Below are positions 16,001 through 24,797 of a stretch of 64,000 bases of DNA, one piece after another. Below the pieces are notes generated by a model. It was not told the origin of the DNA. It ran no database searches and was given only the letters and a program-made list of their open reading frames with translations. Source of the stretch: Streptomyces finlayi (GTDB taxonomy: Bacteria; Actinomycetota; Actinomycetes; Streptomycetales; Streptomycetaceae); NCBI RefSeq assembly GCF_014216315.1, contig NZ_CP045702.1, positions 4,154,001 through 4,218,000 on the forward strand, read 5' to 3'. The position numbers were made by a program, and so were the translations under genes. Numbering within the stretch: the stretch's first letter is position 1; every line of letters starts with the position of its first letter.

Positions 16001-16939
16001 TCAGTCGCGGGGTGTGAGCGTCAGCAGCGTCGCCTCGGGCGGGCAGGCGAACCGGACCGGGGTGTAGCGGTTCGTGCCGCAGCCGGCCGAGACGTGCAGG
16101 TAGGAGCGGCGGTCCCCGACCGTATGGGTGGAGAGCCCCTTGACCCGGTCCGTGTCCAGGTCGCAGTTGGTGACGAGCGCCCCGTAGAACGGGATGCAGA
16201 GCTGGCCGCCGTGGGTGTGGCCCGCCAGGATCAGCGGGTAGCCATCGGCCGTGAAGGCGTCGAGGGTACGCAGGTACGGGGCGTGGACCACGCCGATGGA
16301 GAGGTCCGCGGCGGTCTCGGGGCCGCCCGCGACCTCGGCGTAACGGTCGCGCTTGATGTGCGGGTCGTCGAGGCCGGTGAACGCGATGTCCAAACCGTCG
16401 AGCTTCAGCCGTCCGCGCGTGTTGGACAGGCCCAGCCAGCCGGCGGCGTCGAACGCGTCCCGCATCGGTTCCCACGGGTTGTGGACGACACCGACCGCGG
16501 GGGCGTTGCCGTTGAGGCCGTGGTTGCCCTGCACCTTCTCGAAGAGGTACCGGGCCGGGTTACGCAGCTTGGGCCCGTAGTAGTCGTTGGAACCGAAGAC
16601 GTAGACCCCGGGGAGCTCCATCAGCGGACCGAGCGCGTCGAGCACCTCAGGTACGGCTTCCGGGTCCGAGAGGTTGTCGCCGGTGTTCACGACGAAGTCC
16701 GGGCGCAGGCCCGCGAGCGACTGGAGCCAGGCCCGCTTCTTCCGCTGGCCGGACACCATGTGGATGTCGGACACCTGGAGTACGCGCAACGGGCGTGCCC
16801 CGTGCGGGAGTACGGGGACGGTGATCCGCCGCAGGCGGAACGAGCGGGCCTCGAACCCGGCCGCGTAAGCGAGGCCGGCGACGCCGACCGCAGCGCCGAC
16901 AGCTGTGACTTTCAGGGGTACTCCGTAGCGTGCGCGCAT
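16001..16939 (-). CDS. Membrane-anchored metallophosphoesterase
   Basis: The 312-residue protein has an N-terminal hydrophobic anchor (VTAVGAAVGVAGLAYAAG). The calcineurin-like metal-binding motifs follow in order: SDIHM, NTGDN, FGSNDYYG, a His in VVHAPYL and AGHTHGGQL. It should hydrolyse a phosphoester outside or at the membrane; the substrate is not evident, though relatives of the YkuE type act at the cell envelope. It is divergent from the yqeY-like gene, with 79 bases between their starts. Confidence 0.88.
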   Translation of the reverse strand: MRARYGVPLKVTAVGAAVGVAGLAYAAGFEARSFRLRRITVPVLPHGARPLRVLQVSDIHMVSGQRKKRAWLQSLAGLRPDFVVNTGDNLSDPEAVPEVLDALGPLMELPGVYVFGSNDYYGPKLRNPARYLFEKVQGNHGLNGNAPAVGVVHNPWEPMRDAFDAAGWLGLSNTRGRLKLDGLDIAFTGLDDPHIKRDRYAEVAGGPETAADLSIGVVHAPYLRTLDAFTADGYPLILAGHTHGGQLCIPFYGALVTNCDLDTDRVKGLSTHTVGDRRSYLHVSAGCGTNRYTPVRFACPPEATLLTLTPRD

Positions 16940-17018
16940 GTGCCCATCGTCGCAGACACGGTGCCGCGACGGGAAAACGCACGGGCGTCGGGTGCCCCGT
17001 ACCTGTCACAATCGCCGC

Positions 17019-17483
17019 ATGACCACGCTCAAGTCCAAGCTCAAGGAAGACCTCACCACGGCCATGAAGGCGCGTGACGAGCTGACCTCGTCCACGCTCC
17101 GGCTGACCCTGACCGCGATCACGAAGGAGGAGGTCAGCGGCAAGACGGCACGCGAACTCTCCGACGACGAGGTGCAGAAGGTGATCGCCAGGGAGGCGAA
17201 GAAGCGCCGCGAGGCCGCTGAGGCGTTCGCCCAGGGCGGCCGGCAGGCGCAGGCCGACCGGGAGAAGGCCGAGGGCGAGCTGCTCGACGCGTACCTGCCC
17301 AAGCAGCTCACGGACGAGGAGCTGACGGGCATCGTCACCGCCGCGGTCGAGGAGGCGAAGGCCGCCGGAGCCGAGGGGCCGCGTGCGATGGGCGCCGTCA
17401 TGAAGATCGTGAACCCGAAGGTGGCGGGCCTCGCCGAGGGCGGCCGGGTGGCCGCGACGGTGAAGAAGCTCCTCGCGGGCTGA
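17019..17483 (+). CDS. GatB/YqeY domain protein
   Basis: The 154-residue protein is made of one YqeY domain: MTTLKSKLKEDLTTAMKARD, an AREAKKRREAAEAFAQGGR helix and a C-terminal PRAMGAVMKIVNPKVAG segment. The domain resembles the tail of GatB that binds tRNA, but the free protein's role is not settled. The start at 17019 is the first codon of the conserved domain; the frame is open further upstream but that sequence overlaps the divergent promoter. A strong terminator follows after 5 bases. Confidence 0.88.
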   Translation: MTTLKSKLKEDLTTAMKARDELTSSTLRLTLTAITKEEVSGKTARELSDDEVQKVIAREAKKRREAAEAFAQGGRQAQADREKAEGELLDAYLPKQLTDEELTGIVTAAVEEAKAAGAEGPRAMGAVMKIVNPKVAGLAEGGRVAATVKKLLAG

Positions 17484-17488
17484 ACACG

Positions 17489-17543
17489 GACAACGCGAAG
17501 AGGGTGCCCCGAGCAATTTCCGGGGCACCCTCTTCGCGTTGTC
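17489..17543. terminator. Bidirectional terminator between yqeY and the PBP gene
   Basis: A perfect 23-bp stem (17489-17511 with 17521-17543) with a 9-base loop sits between two convergent genes and can serve both. Confidence 0.9.
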
Positions 17544-17566
17544 AGGTGGACGACACCGTCGTCGGG

Positions 17567-19813
17567 TCAGTCGCGGCCGCGGCCCCGGCCACCGCCGTCA
17601 CCACCGCCGTCACCACCGGTGGCGCCGCCGAGGAAGCCGGGCGGAATGCTGATCCCGTCGCCGGGCTTGTCGTTGTCCCGGCCACCGCCGTCCTCTTCCT
17701 TGTCGCCCTTGTCCGCTTCCTTGTCCTTCTCCGGCTTGGTGTCACCGCGCGGGACCTTGACGTAGTTGAACGAGGGTGTCTCGCCCGCGCTCAGCGCCTC
17801 GGTCATCGCCATCCGCCAGATCGGGCCCGGGAGGCAGCCGCCGCAGACCTTGTCGTAGTACTGGCCGCCGATGGTGAGGTTGTACATGCCGTCCTTGTCA
17901 CCGACGTCGTCACCGACCCAGACCGCGGTGGACAGGTTCGGCGTGTAGCCGACGAACCAGGCGTCCTTGCGCTCATCGGTGGTTCCGGTCTTGCCCGCGT
18001 TGTCGCGGTCGGTAAGACCGGCCCGGGTTCCGGTGCCGTCCTCGATGACACCCTTGAGCATCTGGTTGATCATGTCGGCGGTGGTCTCGCTCATCGCCCG
18101 ATCGCAGTCGGTCTTCGGGACGGGCAGGGACTTGCCGGCCCTGGTGGTGACCGCCTCGATGGCGACGGGAGAGCAGTACGTGCCGCGGTTGGCGTAGGCG
18201 GCGTACGTGGCGGCCATGCCCAGCGGGGTGTTCTCCTCACCGCCGAGCGTGATCGACGGGTCCTCGCCGATCTTCACACCCGTACCTTCCTCGTACCCGA
18301 GCTTCTTCGCCATGGTGACGGTCTCGCACAGACCGACCTTCTGCTCCAGCCGTGCGAAGTAGGTGTTGATGGACTTGCCCAGCGCGCTGGTCAGGTCGAA
18401 GGGACCGAACTCGGACTTCAGCTCGTTCTGCACGGACCACAGGTCCGATCCGGTGGGGCTGCCGGCGCAGTTCCGGTAGTCCCTCTTCTCCATCTGGATC
18501 TTCCACGGGTCGTCGTAGACCTCGGTCGGGCTGATGCCCTTCTCCAGGGCGGCCGCCGCGGTGATCGGCTTGAAGGTCGAGCCGACCTGGAAACCGTAGG
18601 TCGTGCCGCCCATCTTGCTGCCGACGGCGAGGTTCATCACCGTCTCGTGCTTCGTCCCGTCGAGCCCGTACGGCCGCGACTGCCCCATCGAGAGGATCTT
18701 GCCGGTGCCGGGCTGGACCTGGACGACCGAGGCGGCGACGCCGTCGCTCTTGTAGACGTGGGAAGTGGCCGCCTTGTTGGCCGCTGCCTGTGCCTTGGGA
18801 TCGAGGGTGGTCTTGACGGTCAGGCCGCCGAGGTCCCACAGCTTCTTCCGCTCAGCCTCGGTCTTGCCGAAGGCGGGGTCGGTCAGGACCGTCTTGCGGA
18901 CGTAGTCGCAGAAGAATCCGGCACCTTCGACGGCGGTGATACAGCCGCTGCGAGGCCTGCTGACCTTCAGGCCGAGCGGACTCTCTATCGCCTTGTCGGC
19001 CTCGGCCTGTGTGATGTTCTTGGTCGCGGCCATGCGCATCAGCACGGTGTTGCGGCGCTTGGTCGCCTCCTGCGCGTCGTTGACCGGGTCGTAGCGGCTC
19101 GGCGACTGGACGATGCCGGCCAGCAGCGCGGCTTCCTCCACCTTCAGGTTCTTCGCGGGCTTGGAGAAGTAGCGCTGCGAGGCGGCCTCGATGCCGTACG
19201 CCTGCTGTCCGAAGAACGTGATGTTGAGGTAGTTCTCCAGGATCTTCTTCTTGCCGAGCTCCTCTTCGACCTGGATCGCGAACTTGAGCTCGCGGACCTT
19301 GCGGCCCAGGGTCTGCTGGGTGGCCTCCAGGACTTTCGCCTGGTCGTCGCCGGCCTCCTCGACGAAGACGTTCTTCACGTACTGCTGGGTGAGCGTCGAC
19401 GCACCCTGGGCGGCCCCGCCGGCCTGCACGTTGCGGTTCATCGCACGCAGGATGCCCTTGAGGTCGATGGCCCCGTGCTCGTAGAAGCGTGAGTCCTCGA
19501 TCGCGATGATCGCGTCCTGCATGTACGGGGAGATGTCCTTGAGCGGGACGACGGTCCGGTCGCGGGAGTAATCCGTCGCGATGAGACCGCCGCTGCTGTC
19601 CAGGATCTTGGTGCGCTGACTGAGCGGTGGCGTCTTGAGGTTGGAAGGGATTTCGTCGAATCCCTCGACCGTCCCCTTGGCCGCGAGGCCGAGCACTCCG
19701 GCTGCCGGCAGTGCGATACCTGCCAGGACAGCTCCGGATAGTGCGGCGACACCGAGGAACTTGGCGGCCTGCTGGGTCGTCGTGAGACCCCCGCCCGAGC
19801 GCTTCTTTGGCAT
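17567..19813 (-). CDS. Class A penicillin-binding protein (transglycosylase/transpeptidase)
   Basis: The 748-residue bifunctional peptidoglycan synthase has a cytoplasmic basic tail and one membrane anchor (about 20-45). The GT51 glycosyltransferase has EDSRFYEHGAID (106-117) and GASTLTQQYVKN. The transpeptidase has STFKP (catalytic S412), SIN (481-483) and KTGTT (608-612). The C-terminus is a Gly/Asp/Lys-rich low-complexity tail typical of actinomycete PBPs. It lies divergent from wblA, the same arrangement as in other Streptomyces. The ATG at 19813 begins a good KKRSGG basic start and is accepted. Confidence 0.93.
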   Translation of the reverse strand: MPKKRSGGGLTTTQQAAKFLGVAALSGAVLAGIALPAAGVLGLAAKGTVEGFDEIPSNLKTPPLSQRTKILDSSGGLIATDYSRDRTVVPLKDISPYMQDAIIAIEDSRFYEHGAIDLKGILRAMNRNVQAGGAAQGASTLTQQYVKNVFVEEAGDDQAKVLEATQQTLGRKVRELKFAIQVEEELGKKKILENYLNITFFGQQAYGIEAASQRYFSKPAKNLKVEEAALLAGIVQSPSRYDPVNDAQEATKRRNTVLMRMAATKNITQAEADKAIESPLGLKVSRPRSGCITAVEGAGFFCDYVRKTVLTDPAFGKTEAERKKLWDLGGLTVKTTLDPKAQAAANKAATSHVYKSDGVAASVVQVQPGTGKILSMGQSRPYGLDGTKHETVMNLAVGSKMGGTTYGFQVGSTFKPITAAAALEKGISPTEVYDDPWKIQMEKRDYRNCAGSPTGSDLWSVQNELKSEFGPFDLTSALGKSINTYFARLEQKVGLCETVTMAKKLGYEEGTGVKIGEDPSITLGGEENTPLGMAATYAAYANRGTYCSPVAIEAVTTRAGKSLPVPKTDCDRAMSETTADMINQMLKGVIEDGTGTRAGLTDRDNAGKTGTTDERKDAWFVGYTPNLSTAVWVGDDVGDKDGMYNLTIGGQYYDKVCGGCLPGPIWRMAMTEALSAGETPSFNYVKVPRGDTKPEKDKEADKGDKEEDGGGRDNDKPGDGISIPPGFLGGATGGDGGGDGGGRGRGRD

Positions 19814-20220
19814 GGGGGCAGCCTACGTTCTCATTCGCCGGACAGGCGTATATGCGTTGGCCTAAGCTGCTCTCAACTGTCACAGCAGTCTGGTTTCGTT
19901 TCAACCCCCCGTGCAGTTCCAGCCATCTTCGTTCGCACCGTCTTCCCGACCCGAGGCGCTCCCGAATTCGCCCCGTGTGTCGTGAAATGCCCACAGCGAC
20001 TTGGGTGCACTGTCCCGATTTTAGGGTGATGGTCCCTTATGTCCTCACCTCACTCCTCTGGGTGATCTGCCGCGTACGCATAGTCCGTTCGGGCCATCGA
20101 AGATTGGGCCCGAAGGGGGTGTTGTGCTGTCCCTACCTTCCGTAACGTCCTCAACTGGTGGCGGTGAATATGCCGCCGCCGCCGTGGGGGAGCCTCGATT
20201 CGGGAGAGGACGGCGCCGGG
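19814..20220. other. Long intergenic region upstream of wblA
   Basis: These 407 bases separate the divergent PBP and wblA genes. No coding sequence or RNA is apparent. The length is consistent with complex control of wblA, a developmental gene, but I could not identify specific regulator sites with confidence. Confidence 0.5.
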
Positions 20221-20571
20221 ATGGGCTGGGTAACCGACTGGAGTGCGCAGGCAGCCTGCCGCACTACCGATCCGGATGAACTGTTCGTACAAGGGGCAGC
20301 GCAGAACAGGGCCAAGGCGGTGTGCACCGGTTGTCCGGTGCGGACCGAGTGCCTGGCCGATGCGCTGGACAATCGCGTCGAATTCGGCGTGTGGGGCGGA
20401 ATGACGGAGCGGGAGCGCCGCGCACTGCTGCGCCGACGACCGACCGTCACGTCCTGGCGCCGCCTGCTGGAGACCGCTCGTAGCGAGTACGAGCAGTCGA
20501 CGGGCATCCTGCCCGCAGCGGTCGGCCTGGACGACGACGTACTGCATGAGACGTACGCCGCCGTCGGATAG
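20221..20571 (+). CDS. wblA: WhiB-like iron-sulfur regulator WblA
   Basis: The 116-residue protein begins MGWVTDWSAQAACRTTDPDE and has the four cysteine ligands of WhiB-like proteins (C in AAC, then AVCTGCPVRTEC). The turn GVWGGMTERERR and a basic C-terminus for DNA contact follow. The sequence and neighbourhood (PBP divergent on one side, ArsA pair convergent on the other) match WblA, a pleiotropic regulator of sporulation and antibiotic production. Two in-frame starts upstream (20158, 20170) would add a Pro-rich stretch not seen in WblA; GGAGAGGA before 20221 supports the shorter form. Confidence 0.92.
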   Translation: MGWVTDWSAQAACRTTDPDELFVQGAAQNRAKAVCTGCPVRTECLADALDNRVEFGVWGGMTERERRALLRRRPTVTSWRRLLETARSEYEQSTGILPAAVGLDDDVLHETYAAVG

Positions 20572-20581
20572 GCGCGCGCGA

Positions 20582-20607
20582 GCCCGTTCCCCGTGAGGGG
20601 TTCGGGC
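20582..20607. terminator. Hairpin between wblA and the ArsA operon
   Basis: GCCCG..CCCC pairs with GGGG..CGGGC around a GTGA loop, with one TT/TT internal mismatch. It lies between two convergent genes. Confidence 0.6.
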
Positions 20608-20616
20608 GAGTAGCGC

Positions 20617-22011
20617 CTAGGCGGCTCCGGCCGGAGCGGAAGCGGAACCGGCCGCGAGCCGGTCCCCGATGGCTCGGAGACCTGTGAGGTCATGTACATC
20701 GCCGGGCAGTGCGGCCACTTCGGTGACCGCGACCTCGGGGTGGAGTGCGGTGAAGCCGTCGCGTGTGCGCTGTTCGCGCGCGACGACCTGCATGCGCTCG
20801 GCGTGCAGCCGCAGCAGACCCGCGGTCAGCTGGTCGACCGAGTGCGGCATGGACGGCTCGTGCTGTTCCTTCGTCTCGTGCGAATGCGACGGGCGCGGCT
20901 CGGGCTCTTCGTTCGGCTCATGCGGCGCGCGGGGTGCGTGCGGCTTGTCGTGGTCGTCCGGGGGCAGCGGTGTGCCGTGGGCTTCGGGAGAGGCGCCCCC
21001 CGGGTCCACCGGGTTCACCGGGTCACTAGAGGCAGCCTGCCCGGTCGTCTGATCCACAATGCCGCCGTCTTCAAGATTTTCCGCGGCGGCCAGCGCACGC
21101 TCCGCGGTCAGCCGGGAAGCCTCGCTGCCGTGCACCCGGTTGAGCACCAGGCCGGCCAGGGGCATCTCCTCGGCGGCAAGTCGCTCCACGAAGTACGCCG
21201 CCTCGCGCAACGCGTCCCGCTCCGGTGTCGCGACGACGAGGAACGCCGTGCCGGGCGCCTGGAGCAGCTTGTACGTGGCATCGGCGCGGGTGCGGAATCC
21301 CCCGAACATCGAGTCCATCGCGGCGACGAAAGTCTGTACGTCCCGGAGGAACTGACCGCCGAGCAGCTTACCGAGCGTCCCCGTCATCATCGACATGCCG
21401 ACATTGAGGAACTTCATCCCGGCCCGGCCGCCGATCTTCGCCGGAGCCACCAGCAGCCGGATGAACTTGCCGTCCAGGAACGAGCCCAGCCGCTTCGGCG
21501 CGTCCAGGAAGTCCAGTGCGGAGCGCGAGGGCGGCGTGTCGACGATGATCAGGTCCCACTCGTCGCGCGCCCTCAGCTGCCCCAGTTTCTCCATGGCCAT
21601 GTACTCCTGCGTGCCCGCGAAACCGGCCGACAGGGACTGGTAGAAGGGGTTCTCCAGGATCGCGCGGGCCCGTTCGGCATCGGTGTGCGCCTCGACGGTC
21701 TCGTCGAAGGTCCGCTTCATGTCGAGCATCATGGCGTGCAGTTCACCGCCGCCGGCGCAGTCGATGCCCTCGACCCGGCGGGGGACGTTGTCCAGCTGGT
21801 CGATGCCCATGGACTGGGCGAGCCGGCGTGCCGGGTCGATGGTGAGGACCACGGCCTTGCGCCCGCGCTCCGCGGCACGTACGCCGAGCGCCGCGGCCGT
21901 CGTGGTCTTGCCGACCCCGCCCGATCCGCAGCACACGATGATCCGGATCCCTGGATCGTCCAGGAGCGCGTCCGTATCGAGCACCGGTGCGACGTCCGGT
22001 CCCGGGGTCAT
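20617..22011 (-). CDS. ArsA-type ATPase, second of a pair
   Basis: The 464-residue P-loop ATPase has GSGGVGKTTTAAALG (about 29-43), the switch motif TIDPARRLAQSMG and the nucleotide-binding LIIVDTPPSRSALDFL. ArsA/GET3-like proteins couple ATP to arsenite transport or protein targeting, but the actinobacterial pair next to wblA has no proven substrate. A 100-residue Pro/His/Glu-rich insert (about 325-425) separates the core from the C-terminal helices. It overlaps the upstream paralogue by 4 bases, so the two probably form a heterodimer. Confidence 0.88.
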   Translation of the reverse strand: MTPGPDVAPVLDTDALLDDPGIRIIVCCGSGGVGKTTTAAALGVRAAERGRKAVVLTIDPARRLAQSMGIDQLDNVPRRVEGIDCAGGGELHAMMLDMKRTFDETVEAHTDAERARAILENPFYQSLSAGFAGTQEYMAMEKLGQLRARDEWDLIIVDTPPSRSALDFLDAPKRLGSFLDGKFIRLLVAPAKIGGRAGMKFLNVGMSMMTGTLGKLLGGQFLRDVQTFVAAMDSMFGGFRTRADATYKLLQAPGTAFLVVATPERDALREAAYFVERLAAEEMPLAGLVLNRVHGSEASRLTAERALAAAENLEDGGIVDQTTGQAASSDPVNPVDPGGASPEAHGTPLPPDDHDKPHAPRAPHEPNEEPEPRPSHSHETKEQHEPSMPHSVDQLTAGLLRLHAERMQVVAREQRTRDGFTALHPEVAVTEVAALPGDVHDLTGLRAIGDRLAAGSASAPAGAA

Positions 22012-22982
22012 GACCCCACCTCTTCCCCTGCGCCTTGTTTGCGGAGCTCCGCCGCCAGGTCGTGCAGCGCGGGGAGATCCACCCCCTCACCGAGCAGCGG
22101 GAGTTCGGCCATCGGCAGGCCCAGACCGGTCAGCACGGCGCGCTGCTCACGCTCCAGCGAGACCCGCTGCGCGTGCTCCGCCGCCTGCTCGACCAGCGGC
22201 CGCACGAGTGCCGCGGAACCGGTCACACCCGCCCGGGTCAGCGTCTTCGCGATCTCCTTGCGGCGGGCGCCCGAGGCCGTCCGCAGCGCGTCCTCGTCGA
22301 GCAGGTGCGGGCGCACCATGTTGACGATGACCCGGCCCACGGGCAGGTCGCCGGCGCGGAGCTCGGCGATGCCGTCCGCGGTCTCCTGGACCGGCATCTC
22401 CTCCAGCAGCGTCACGAGGTGCACCGCCGTCTCCGGGGACTTCAGCACGCGCATGACGGCCTGTGCCTGATTGTGTATCGGGCCGATCCTGGCCAGTCCG
22501 GCCACCTCGTCGTTCACGTTGAGGAAGCGCGTGATGCGGCCGGTGGGAGGCGCGTCCATGACCACGTGGTCATAGATGAAACGTCCCTGTTTGTCCTTTC
22601 GGCGTACGGCTTCGCACGCCTTGCCGGTCAACAGGACGTCCCGGACGCCCGGTGCGATGGTGGTGGCGAAATCGATCGCCCCGAGCTTCTTGAGCGCCCG
22701 GCCGGCGCCGCCGAGTTTGTAGAACATCTGGAGGTAGTCCAGAAGGGCCCGCTCCGCGTCGATCGCCAGGGCATGCACCTCCCCGCCGCCCGGCGAGACG
22801 GCGATCTTGCGCTCCTCGTAGGGAAGGGCCTCCGACTCGAAGAGCTGGGCGATGCCCTGTCTGCCCTCGACCTCGACGAGGAGGGTGCGCTTGCCCTCGG
22901 TCGCGAGGGCGAGCGCGAGGGCGGCGGCGACCGTGGTCTTACCGGTACCGCCCTTGCCGCTGACGACCTGGAACCTGCTCAC
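22008..22982 (-). CDS. ArsA-type ATPase, first of a pair
   Basis: The 324-residue protein has Walker A GKGGTGKTTVAAALALALA at its N-terminus and HVVMDAPPTGRITRFLN downstream. It is about one half the size of double-domain ArsA and is coupled to the second ATPase by a 4-base stop-start overlap. No ArsB-like permease is nearby, so arsenic export is unlikely to be the main role. The start codon is 71 bases from the divergent DUF4177 gene. Confidence 0.88.
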   Translation of the reverse strand: MSRFQVVSGKGGTGKTTVAAALALALATEGKRTLLVEVEGRQGIAQLFESEALPYEERKIAVSPGGGEVHALAIDAERALLDYLQMFYKLGGAGRALKKLGAIDFATTIAPGVRDVLLTGKACEAVRRKDKQGRFIYDHVVMDAPPTGRITRFLNVNDEVAGLARIGPIHNQAQAVMRVLKSPETAVHLVTLLEEMPVQETADGIAELRAGDLPVGRVIVNMVRPHLLDEDALRTASGARRKEIAKTLTRAGVTGSAALVRPLVEQAAEHAQRVSLEREQRAVLTGLGLPMAELPLLGEGVDLPALHDLAAELRKQGAGEEVGS

Positions 22983-23053
22983 TCCTGGAGCCTAACCAGT
23001 AGTGCCCCGGGCTACGCACGAGACCGTACGTGCCAGGTATTACAGTCGGCCCT

Positions 23054-23212
23054 ATGACCAAGTGGGAATATGCGACTGTGCCCCTTCTCGTGCACGCGAC
23101 CAAGCAGATCCTGGACACCTGGGGCGAGGACGGCTGGGAGCTCGTCCAGGTCGTGCCCGGGCCCAACAACCCCGAGCAGCTCGTGGCGTACCTGAAGCGG
23201 GAGAAGCCCTAG
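23054..23212 (+). CDS. DUF4177 small protein
   Basis: The 52-residue protein, MTKWEYATVPLLVHATKQIL then GWELVQVVPGP and a basic end, is a typical DUF4177 member of unknown function. A TACAGT 7 bases before the ATG could be a -10 box of a nearly leaderless transcript. The stop shares one base with the GTG start of the RidA gene. Confidence 0.85.
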   Translation: MTKWEYATVPLLVHATKQILDTWGEDGWELVQVVPGPNNPEQLVAYLKREKP

Positions 23213-23682
23213 TGGCGGGCGTTGTCGAAGCGCGCCTCGCCGAGCTGGGCCTGACGCTCCCGGACGTCGTTCCGCCACTGGCCTCGTACCAGCCGGCCGT
23301 GCAGTCCGGCGTGTACGTCTACACCTCCGGGCAGCTGCCGATGGTGGAGGGCAGACTCGCCGTGACCGGCAAGGTCGGCGCCGAGGTGACCCCCGACGAG
23401 GCGAAGGAGCTCGCCAGGACGTGCGCGCTCAACGCCCTCGCGGCGGTGAAGTCCGTCGCGGGCGACCTGGACCGGATCGCACGGGTCGTGAAGGTCGTGG
23501 GCTTCGTCGCCTCCGCCTCCGACTTCACCGGCCAGCCGGCCGTGATCAACGGCGCGAGCGAGCTGCTGGGCGCGGTCCTCGGTGACAAGGGCGTGCACGC
23601 GCGCAGCGCCGTGGGCGTCGCGGTGCTGCCGCTGGACGCACCGGTGGAGATCGAGGTCCAGGTCGAGCTCGTCGAGGCCTGA
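23212..23682 (+). CDS. RidA family enamine/imine deaminase
   Basis: The 156-residue protein has the RidA (YjgF) fold with VYTSGQLPM, LARTCALNALAAVKSVAGDL and a hydrophobic end (VGVAVLPLDAPVEIEVQVEL). RidA proteins remove reactive enamine intermediates made by PLP enzymes. The GTG start is placed by the TAGTG overlap with the DUF4177 stop; the longer frame back to 23002 is not credible. The usual RidA substrate-binding Arg near the C-terminus is not obvious, so it may belong to a Rid subgroup other than the archetype. Confidence 0.85.
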   Translation: MAGVVEARLAELGLTLPDVVPPLASYQPAVQSGVYVYTSGQLPMVEGRLAVTGKVGAEVTPDEAKELARTCALNALAAVKSVAGDLDRIARVVKVVGFVASASDFTGQPAVINGASELLGAVLGDKGVHARSAVGVAVLPLDAPVEIEVQVELVEA

Positions 23683-23723
23683 CCCGTACCAGCCGTCACC
23701 AGCGATCCGTTACCAGCGATCCG

Positions 23724-23771
23724 TGATCCGTGATCCGTGATCGGTGATCGGTGATCCGTGATCCGTGATCG
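23724..23771. repeat. 7-bp tandem array between ridA-like and NUDIX genes
   Basis: Six units of TGATCCG or TGATCGG follow one another with a partial seventh, ending directly at a terminator hairpin. Two degenerate GATCCGT copies lie just upstream (from about 23703). Confidence 0.85.
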
Positions 23772-23806
23772 TGATCCCGCCCGGTCCGCGCGACCGGGCG
23801 GGATCA
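23772..23806. terminator. Terminator after the RidA gene
   Basis: A perfect 15-bp stem (23772-23786 with 23792-23806) with a CGCGC loop begins where the tandem array ends. Confidence 0.85.
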
Positions 23807-23903
23807 TGCGTGTAGGGGGTACGCCGGGGTCGTGCGTGTACCGGGCACGTACGGACCATCCGGGACCCTCGAACATCGGGACGGTTCCGGATAGCCTCCG
23901 GCC

Positions 23904-24797
23904 ATGTCCAATGGTCAGTGGTACCCACCGGAATGGCCCGACCGGATCCGGGCCCTCGCCGCAGGCGAGCTGACGGCCGCGACTCCCAGGCGGGCCGCCA
24001 CCGTGATGCTGCTCCGGGACGCTGCCACGGACATCGGGAGCGGACCGGCCGTGCACATGCTGCGCCGCCGTACGTCCATGGCGTTCGCCGGCGGTGCGTA
24101 CGCCTATCCGGGCGGCGGAGTCGATCCGCGCGACGACGACCGTCCGGTCGGCTGGGCCGGCCCCTCGCTGGAGCACTGGGCCGGGCGGCTCGGCGTCGCC
24201 ACGGTCACCGAGGCGCAGGCCATCGTCTGTGCGGCGGTCCGCGAGACGTACGAGGAGGCGGGCGTCCTCCTCGCGGGGCCGACGCCCGGCACGGTCGTCT
24301 GCGACACGACGGGTGCGGACTGGGAGGCCGACCGCGAGGCGCTGGTCGCCCGCGAGCTGTCCTTCGCCGCGTTCCTCGACCGGCGGGGTCTGCTGCTGCG
24401 TTCCGACCTGCTGGGCGCCTGGGCGCGCTGGATCACCCCGGAGTTCGAACCACGCCGCTACGACACCTGGTTCTTCGTCGCCGCGCTCCCCGAAGGCCAG
24501 CGCACCAGGAACGCGTCCACGGAGGCCGACAGGACCGTGTGGATCACCCCCGGTGAGGCTGCCGACGGCTACGACCGGGGCGAACTGCTGATGATGCCGC
24601 CCACCGTGTCCACGCTAAGGGCGCTCAGGCCGTACGGGACGGCCGCGGAGGCCCTGAAGGCGGCAGATGACCAGGACCTCACTCCCGTACTCGCACAGGC
24701 CCGCGTGGACGGCGACGAGCTGGTGCTGAGCTGGCCGGGACACGATGAGTTCACCAAACACATGCCCGCCCGGAGCGCGGGAGGCGAAGGTTCGTGA
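23904..24797 (+). CDS. NUDIX hydrolase
   Basis: The 297-residue protein has a split NUDIX box: AYPGGGVDPRDDD, a 30-residue insert, then AAVRETYEEAGVLLAG, which supplies the metal-binding glutamates. The insertion is characteristic of a NUDT19/CoA-like subgroup. The likely reaction is hydrolysis of a nucleoside-diphosphate-linked compound, substrate unknown. The stop overlaps the next gene by 4 bases (GTGA), coupling it to the metallo-beta-lactamase-fold hydrolase. Confidence 0.85.
   Translation: MSNGQWYPPEWPDRIRALAAGELTAATPRRAATVMLLRDAATDIGSGPAVHMLRRRTSMAFAGGAYAYPGGGVDPRDDDRPVGWAGPSLEHWAGRLGVATVTEAQAIVCAAVRETYEEAGVLLAGPTPGTVVCDTTGADWEADREALVARELSFAAFLDRRGLLLRSDLLGAWARWITPEFEPRRYDTWFFVAALPEGQRTRNASTEADRTVWITPGEAADGYDRGELLMMPPTVSTLRALRPYGTAAEALKAADDQDLTPVLAQARVDGDELVLSWPGHDEFTKHMPARSAGGEGS

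Noticed and set aside
17504..19492. 662-codon plus-strand open frame
   Set aside because: It is antisense to the class A PBP gene, whose catalytic motifs are clear. High G+C leaves the opposite strand open.
20617..22982. Arsenic-resistance operon
   Set aside because: The two ArsA-type ATPases have no ArsB, ArsR or ArsC partner here, and this pair is a stable neighbour of wblA in Streptomyces.
23703..23771. Possible CRISPR array
   Set aside because: The units are 7 bp with no spacers; this is a simple tandem repeat.
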